Shown here piece after piece: positions 58,236 through 64,000 of a DNA stretch of 64,000 nt. The stretch spans positions 13,592,520 to 13,656,519 of the forward strand of contig OZ018409.1 of the NCBI GenBank assembly GCA_963969595.1. Direction: 5' to 3'. The notes under the pieces were generated by a model, which was not told the origin of the DNA, did not search any database, and worked only from the letters and a program-made list of their open reading frames with translations. Both the position numbers and the translations under genes were made by a program. This DNA is from Neckera pumila (taxonomy: Eukaryota; Streptophyta; Bryopsida; Hypnales; Neckeraceae). Within the stretch, counting starts at the first letter, position 1; every line of letters begins with the position of its first letter.

Positions 58236-59673
58236 GAAAACAAATGATAATCATCTACATCTTTGTGTACATTTGGATAGAAGAAGAGTATCTTTGGTCT
58301 ATTAAGACCAATGTAAATGAAGAGTCTGGAGGGAATAATTCTATTAGCTATGTTATAAAGGCATGGCTAGCAACAAGTGCTAACCTTAGTATCTTCTTTT
58401 TAAGATGAACATGCAAAGAAATCGTATTTTTTTGTTTATAAAATTGACAATTGTGCAAAAAAGTGTCGGTTGTGTACTTTTTTTTGCACAATTGTATGCA
58501 TGTCTTTCTCATGCATAATTAACATTGCATCCTTATATAATCTTAATCAAGTATGTCAAATTTCAATTTCAAAATACCAAAACTATATTTTTGGTGAATT
58601 TCAATTTTATGGTTTTATATTATAATTGATTGAAAACCATTGGTAGAGAATTTTTAGAATTCAATTATGCAGATAATTATATAGGAAATATCTATAAGTA
58701 ACTACATTGCATCATTGTTATTCAAGGTTGTGCTTAAAAAACACCTTAGAATGCACGGCATGACAAAAAATCATATAAGTCTTTCTAGCAATTAGACTTT
58801 CTAAAATAATATAAGTCTATTTTATACATGTTTTCAAAGTTCACTAGCTTTGTATCGATGTTGGGATTAAAGATTTTGTTTTTATTGTGATGTTATTGGT
58901 TGACCATATGTACATTCAAATTGAAAAATTGGATAAATTTCTTGTTATATTTTGTGAATGTAATTACAATCTTCTAAAATACAGATACCAAAATATCTAA
59001 TTTCTTGAAATTTTTCTTCATCTATTTTTATGCATTACTTATAGAATAAAAAAAATAAAAAATTCTAGACTGGAATTTTGGGCATTGTAGTATTTTTAAT
59101 GTTCTATTCATTTTCTATATTTCATTTTATTTTTTAATATTTTTTTCCAAAAGCTCTATTAATCCCAATACTAACCAAAAATGCAAGTATTTCATATAAT
59201 CACTTGGTAGCAGTGGGGCTTTTTTGTTCATGAAAATGGGCAATTTAGTGACTACCATGGAAAAATAATCGACCAACAATTCCATTTTTAAGAAGAGTCA
59301 ATTAGAAGATGCTTTGTCTTTTTGAATTGTATGATGAGAGGTTCTATCTCCACTTGACTTGTTTGTTATGTCTTCAATCTCTAGCATCTATAGAATATTT
59401 CACCTTAAGTATATTTAAAGGCAATTATTTTGCCACTAATCAAAAAGTATTATGCTTCACAAAGATACTATTCAACACCATTTATTAGAGAAGTTTAAGA
59501 AATGTGAATAAATTTAGAATTCCTCACCTAATATAATAAACAGTTCACCGTCATCAACAATTCAAGTTATTAATTTCTACACATTGTGCATTCTTCAAGG
59601 ATATTATTAATTTTTTTAAATGCATATAAAACTAACCCTTAAAGGACCAAGGATCCCACTTTGGGCTTTTTGA
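58236..59673. other. AT-rich intergenic DNA
   Basis: No gene recognised. TAACCCTTAAAGGACCAAGG at 59634-59653, just left of the CACTA-type MITE, is another copy of the TTAA-element end motif. Confidence 0.45.
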
Positions 59674-59824
59674 CACTACAAGAGAATGAGGTGTTTTAAA
59701 TGAGTTCTTAAGTATAGTTCTAGACTTAAGGTTTTAAGTACTGATCTTAAAGGTCATTACTTAAAATCTTCTGTCTAGGACTATACTTAAAAATTCACTT
59801 AAAACATTCCATTCTCTTGTAGTG
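59674..59824 (+). mobile_element. CACTA-type MITE (151 bp), near-complete inverted repeat
   Basis: Starts CACTACAAGAGAATG and ends CATTCTCTTGTAGTG. The two halves pair over about 65 bases (TTTTAA(A/G)TGA, AAGTATAGT(C)CTAGAC). A 3-bp TGA duplication flanks it (59671-59673 and 59825-59827), as for CACTA/CMC elements. It has no coding capacity and would fold into a strong hairpin if transcribed. Confidence 0.9.
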
Positions 59825-60740
59825 TGAGAACTTAGGTAGGCACTTTTGATTTCATAATTTAAAATTCTTGCATGAAATTTTTAGGATGGATTCTATTCAT
59901 CATAATTGACGTGTGAGACTTTATTTTACGTCATTCCAATACATATTGCAAAAGTTAGAAGGATTTTTTTGGATTTCAATGTCAAACTAGGTAGCAAAAA
60001 TATACTCCAAAAAAATTCATTATTTTTTTGGAACTTCATAGATTAATACCTACTTAAATTTGAACCATTCAATTCCAAGTAATGAAGTAAAAATTACGAG
60101 AAGTTTTATTTTGTAGGCAATGAAGGTAGAAAAAACATATAAAGTCATTTTTTGCTCTCAATTTTGAAAGTTTCAAAGAAAAATGAAAATAAATGATAAT
60201 AATTGTTCACTACAACATTCTCACTATTGAGATTAAGAATTTTCAAGTTCTTATAAAAGTTATTAATAAATTAGTTTTTTTCTTTTATGATGTATTATCT
60301 TGTATTTTGCAATTTTTAAGAGATAAATATGAAAGTATTTTTTATTTAAATTTTTGTCATATGTTTTCAATCCATTTTTCAACATATGGACTAAAATGAA
60401 CAAGTTCTAAGACATGCTTGTTTTTTTCTAAAAATGTTGAAAGGCAAAACTTCACCTTTTCGAAGGGCTAGAAAAGCCTACATTTTGAAGTTTAGGCACA
60501 TTGAACTTGCAATTGGTGGAGATTGTTGCTCTATAATTTTTGAAATATGTACTTGAATAAGTCAACTAAAAGATCCTATTGTTGGATTTGTTGAAAAATA
60601 ATTATTGATGACTATTCTGACCTTGCTTTGGCAATGAGTATTTTGAAGCAGTTTTGGACTACAAAATATGATGGTCCTTTAGCAATTAATATAAACAATG
60701 TCAGAAGATTCTTTTTGAGTAAAATGAATAGAGTTTCATT
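59825..60740. other. AT-rich intergenic DNA
   Basis: No gene, RNA gene or terminal repeats recognised. Confidence 0.4.
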
Positions 60741-61001
60741 CATTAGATGACATTTGAAGGCATTGGAGGGCTCTTTCAGGCCCATTCCCAATGCTGGCCG
60801 ATTCTGCAAATAGCCGGTATGGGCTGTCAAATTTTTTTTCTCAAATATCATTTTAAGCAATTTTTTATTTTTTTATATTTTATTTTCAAAAATGACATGG
60901 CATGGGTTTGACCACATCAGCCAACAGTTATCTTGCATTCCCGCAATCTGGAAACGCAGGATAACTTGCAGTCTCTTAGAGGCCTCAAATGTCATCCAAT
61001 G
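60741..61001 (-). mobile_element. CATTAGA-ended MITE, copy C (261 bp)
   Basis: Left end CATTAGATGACATTTGA, right end TCAAATGTCATCCAATG. The interior TTGCATTCCCGCAATCTGGA and TGACCACATCAGCCAAC match copy A in opposite orientation. Most diverged copy. Confidence 0.8.
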
Positions 61002-62479
61002 CACCATCCTAACTTATAAAAGCATTAAAATACAAGACAATGCAATTGAAATTGCAATAATTAAAATTGAATTTCATGTCAACTAGTCATTTTTTATAAT
61101 GAAAGTATTTCTTAAAATTATAATATATTTTTACTTTACTACATTTTTGTTACCAGCATATAATAATGGCAATGTGAACTTTGAATATTACAATTCCAAT
61201 CTTGGAAAAATAAGAGTGTTGTAATCAACCCTTAGATTCTAAACTAACATACATAAAATGATTATTGTATCCAGTGGTCACGGACTCAAGGTCAACATTC
61301 CCTACCAAACCATTTATTAAAGTTTAGAAAAGTAATTCAATAGATATTTGTATTTTGCAAGATTTGCTATTTATGAAAATCATTTCTAGACATATTTTTT
61401 GTTGATCCTAACCACCAAATGAGGTAGTGCCTAAAAAACCAGCCTGCATCATATAGATTAAAAACTTGTTCAAAATGATGATTGCACTCATTTGTTTTAG
61501 TACTGTAATGGATGTGAAACCTTGTGTGAAACTAATTTATCAAAGCTACACTATTTTGACTAAGTATAGATTGAAATTTTAGTACGTACTACCAATTCCA
61601 CAATTAACATTGATTTTTTAGATGGTTCTAATTCTTGCTCCTTCATTACTAGGACAAATCAATGTAACCCTTCACTAGTTGATTTATTAATCCTTAACCC
61701 TAGAAGGATGTTGAAGTCAAAGAATGGTCTATGAATGCAAATCCCCATGACCAAGGTAGTCACCAAAATACTTTGATTATTAGACCAATAGGTGCATTAT
61801 TTGTTTCTATAGTTTCATCCATTAGACCTTTTAGGTCCTCAAGGACATTGGCCTATGGCCATGGTGGTAACTCAAAAATGATCTGATTTTAGGATCAACA
61901 GGAAAGTCATTCATCAGTCACTTTTCAATCTCCACATTTCTATAACTTTTATGTATTACTCCTAAACTTTGCCCATTGATGCTAAAGGAGCCAATCCCTT
62001 TCCAACCAAATGAGCAATTACATATATCTGCAGGGTTCTTCAAAGGAAGAATTTTCTTATATGTAGATAAATTGAGTACGGAAGGTTCCCATAATTTTCT
62101 AGCTTTTATTTCTCAAAAGATAATTATTATAATTTTTTTCACTAAAGATTCTAATCGATCTATATTCATTATATAGACCTCCCTATTTCCGACCAAGGGC
62201 TAGTTGCAAATCCACCAAGGATTGATTGCAATATTGAGAGTCTTAAAGCCAATCATAATGCGCCACAATTGCACTGTGAACCTTGCTATAATTAATGGCT
62301 GTTCATCTCCTGTTGAGCAGAAAGAGAACAACCTATACAACAAAAATGGATGCTGGTCAAAAATGGGTCGGCTCCCTTAATGGTATGGTAGGAGGCTCTG
62401 AAATTGCACGGGCATCAAGAACCGCCATTATAAATAGCTGTGAAATGGACATGAAGTGGTTCTAAAATTGACCTCTATA
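61002..62479. other. AT-rich intergenic DNA
   Basis: No recognised gene. TTAACCCTAGAAGGATGTTG at about 61693 is a weak match to the TTAA-element end motif. Confidence 0.4.
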
Positions 62480-63400
62480 CTCATTGAATTAATCAAGGAA
62501 ACAAGCATTATTAATTGCAAGAGCCAATCATTCTCTTTGCTTTCCTGATCTTTTTTTAGAATTGCAAGTGAACGGTTTATGGAAGACCTAGGTCATAAAT
62601 TGGCACCTATGACACATCTCGTTTGAAAATTCATAACTAATTCAAATAACACTTCGAAAAATATGAAACCACTTGTGTTAGAATCCTCTTCTAATTCTCT
62701 ATGTTTGGAAAATGAGCTAAAAATGTTTCCATCCAAGTAAACACATGAAAAAAGCCAAACCAACCTTTAGATGAGCGGTTTTTGAGCCTCCTACCATATG
62801 GTTGTTTGAATGAAAAAGTTTCAAATCTACACTCAGTTTTGTTTGTCATTGTCTGTTCAAATGACATTATCCATGCGTGATGTCCATTTGTTTCACTGCA
62901 TGCACATGTCAGACATTGAATAATAGACTTCTTTCTAAAGGCACATACTAATAGGCACATCTGGATATTGAGGACATAAACTTCTAGTAAGGTAGGATGC
63001 TCTAAAAGCAACCAGCTTCTTCAAATCAAACCTACAAAATAGTACTAAAAAGATATGAATTGGTCTTTAAATGGACCACTTTAGTCATTGATCGAACTCC
63101 CCAAAAAAGTATTCTTTATTGCAAGAGCCAGTCATTGGCCTTGATTTCCTCAAATCACTTTAGGAGTTGTAAGTGGGTGCATTTTGGGAGACCTAGGGTC
63201 ACAAATAGGTACCTACAACAGAAATCTTTGAAAATTCATAACTAATTCAAAAAAACTTCAAAAAATATGAAACCACTTGGGTTACGTTCTTCATCCATTT
63301 TTCTTTCTTTGAAAAATGAGTGAAAAATATTTCTATTCAAGCAAACCTACGAAAAAGGCGGACCAGCCCTTAAATGGTCGCTTTTAGAGCATCCTACCTT
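62480..63400 (+). repeat. Direct duplication with ~600-bp period (copies 62480-62800 and 63080-63400)
   Basis: Same phrase order in both copies: ATTGCAAGAGCCA(A/G)TCATT, AAGACCTAGG / GAGACCTAGG, GAAAATTCATAACTAATTCA, AAAATATGAAACCACTTG, GAAAATGAG, then a GAGC-TCCTACC end. Diverged by substitutions and small gaps. The copies are separated by about 280 bp of unrelated DNA. Confidence 0.8.
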
Positions 63401-63816
63401 ACTAGAAACTTCAAGAGTACAGTACTGTAAATCCAATTTGTCAAAGCTTGGGAGTCACGCCATCTAAGAATTCAATCGGCCCCAAGGTTTCACTGAACCA
63501 ATTATGGATCCGCACTTCATTACGGGGATTCCTACAAGTCTTGCTTTCTTTCAAATTGTTGACACGTACAATATGCATTCTTGACACTGACCAACCGTAC
63601 GAAAAAAGAGAGGCGCACTGCAATGTATACAAAAATCCACATGGACGTATAGTTCATTGAGGACAACAGTGGGAAACTCCCGCAACCCTAAAATCCTCCA
63701 ACGATGTTCTATTCGCAAAGGAGTCGTTGATACGGCAGTCTCAAAAGAGGTTGGTGGACTTCTCGAACATCACTGAGCATGTGGAGAACCTCAAGGACAG
63801 TTGACTCCATTCTGTT

Positions 63817-63941
63817 TTATGTTGATGCCTCACCCATCTCTGCCTCGGCTGTTCCTTCCTGGATTGGATAGTATTTGTAATGAAGTTCGCCAACATCGTC
63901 ACCTGCCATTTTCTTCCACCCAGCAGGACCTACGTAGTAAA
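63817..63941 (-). CDS. Terminal coding exon of a gene extending beyond the window
   Basis: On the minus strand, cttgcag|TT TAC TAC opens an exon of 125 bases (phase 1 from upstream) that stays open to a TAA. It encodes about 41 residues: YYVGPAGWKKMAGDDVGELH, then KYYPIQEGTAEAEMGEAST. The acceptor, codon use and charged C-terminus look genuine. I do not recognise the family. The first exons lie past base 64000. No alternative frame is open across the same interval with a comparable splice site. Confidence 0.55.
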
Positions 63942-64000
63942 CTGCAAGCACGGAAATTTTGTGTAAGGTTAAAAGAGACTTTGATAGATAAACCACAAAT

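Noticed and set aside
1..64000. Search for tRNA, rRNA, CRISPR arrays, defence or biosynthetic clusters
   Set aside because: None was seen by eye. A covariance-model scan (tRNA, snoRNA, miRNA) could still find small RNA genes that cannot be judged without computation.

Overview
The window looks like nuclear DNA of a land plant, most probably a bryophyte (moss-type). The evidence is a set of spliced plant housekeeping genes with GT-AG introns, plant-specific families (NO VEIN, SPIRAL1, the MKK3-type kinase with an NTF2-like tail), telo-box motifs (AAACCCTAA) near promoters, and a DUF3455 secreted protein that I associate with fungi, bacteria and non-seed plants rather than flowering plants. The species cannot be named from sequence alone. 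Exon boundaries were built by hand from splice signals, reading phase and family similarity. Most gene models close exactly (whole number of codons, expected family length).

Layout. 0-6 kb: the 3' end of NO VEIN (+), tail-to-tail with a complete SRP-receptor alpha subunit (-). 9.4-11.2 kb: a complete CCDC12/Cwf18-type spliceosome protein (+). 12.8-15 kb: complete cytochrome c (-), divergent from a SPIRAL1-like microtubule protein (+, 16.2-19.1 kb) whose hallmark C-terminal motif lies on a small exon after a 2.3-kb AT-rich intron. 19-27.5 kb: gene-free, AT-rich, full of dispersed repeats and MITE-like elements. 28.6-33.9 kb: complete ten-exon MKK3-type MAP kinase kinase (+). 36.7-38.0 kb: complete CDC123/D123 (-). 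38.4-42.3 kb: an unrecognised gene (-), seen as five phase-compatible exons, with a 2.8-kb TA-flanked DNA transposon in one short intron. 42.3-47 kb: repeats. 47.1-47.5 kb: ribosomal protein eS12 (-). 48.6-49.2 kb: hAT transposase remnant. 49.7-53 kb: MITEs and a long inverted repeat. 53.7-54.7 kb: complete two-exon DUF3455 secreted protein (-). 54.7-63.8 kb: repeats. 63.8-63.9 kb: last exon of another minus-strand gene that runs off the window.

The genes do not form a pathway. They are unrelated housekeeping and signalling genes on GC-richer islands separated by AT-rich repeat deserts. I see no defence cluster, CRISPR array or biosynthetic cluster. The most interesting content is the transposon archaeology: a DNA transposon sitting in what would otherwise be a ~118-bp intron; three copies of a ~440-bp TA-flanked MITE, one of them inside one arm of a near-perfect inverted repeat whose other arm preserves the empty site; a three-copy CATTAGA-ended family; TTAA-flanked elements with a shared end motif; a 151-bp CACTA-type MITE; and an hAT remnant.
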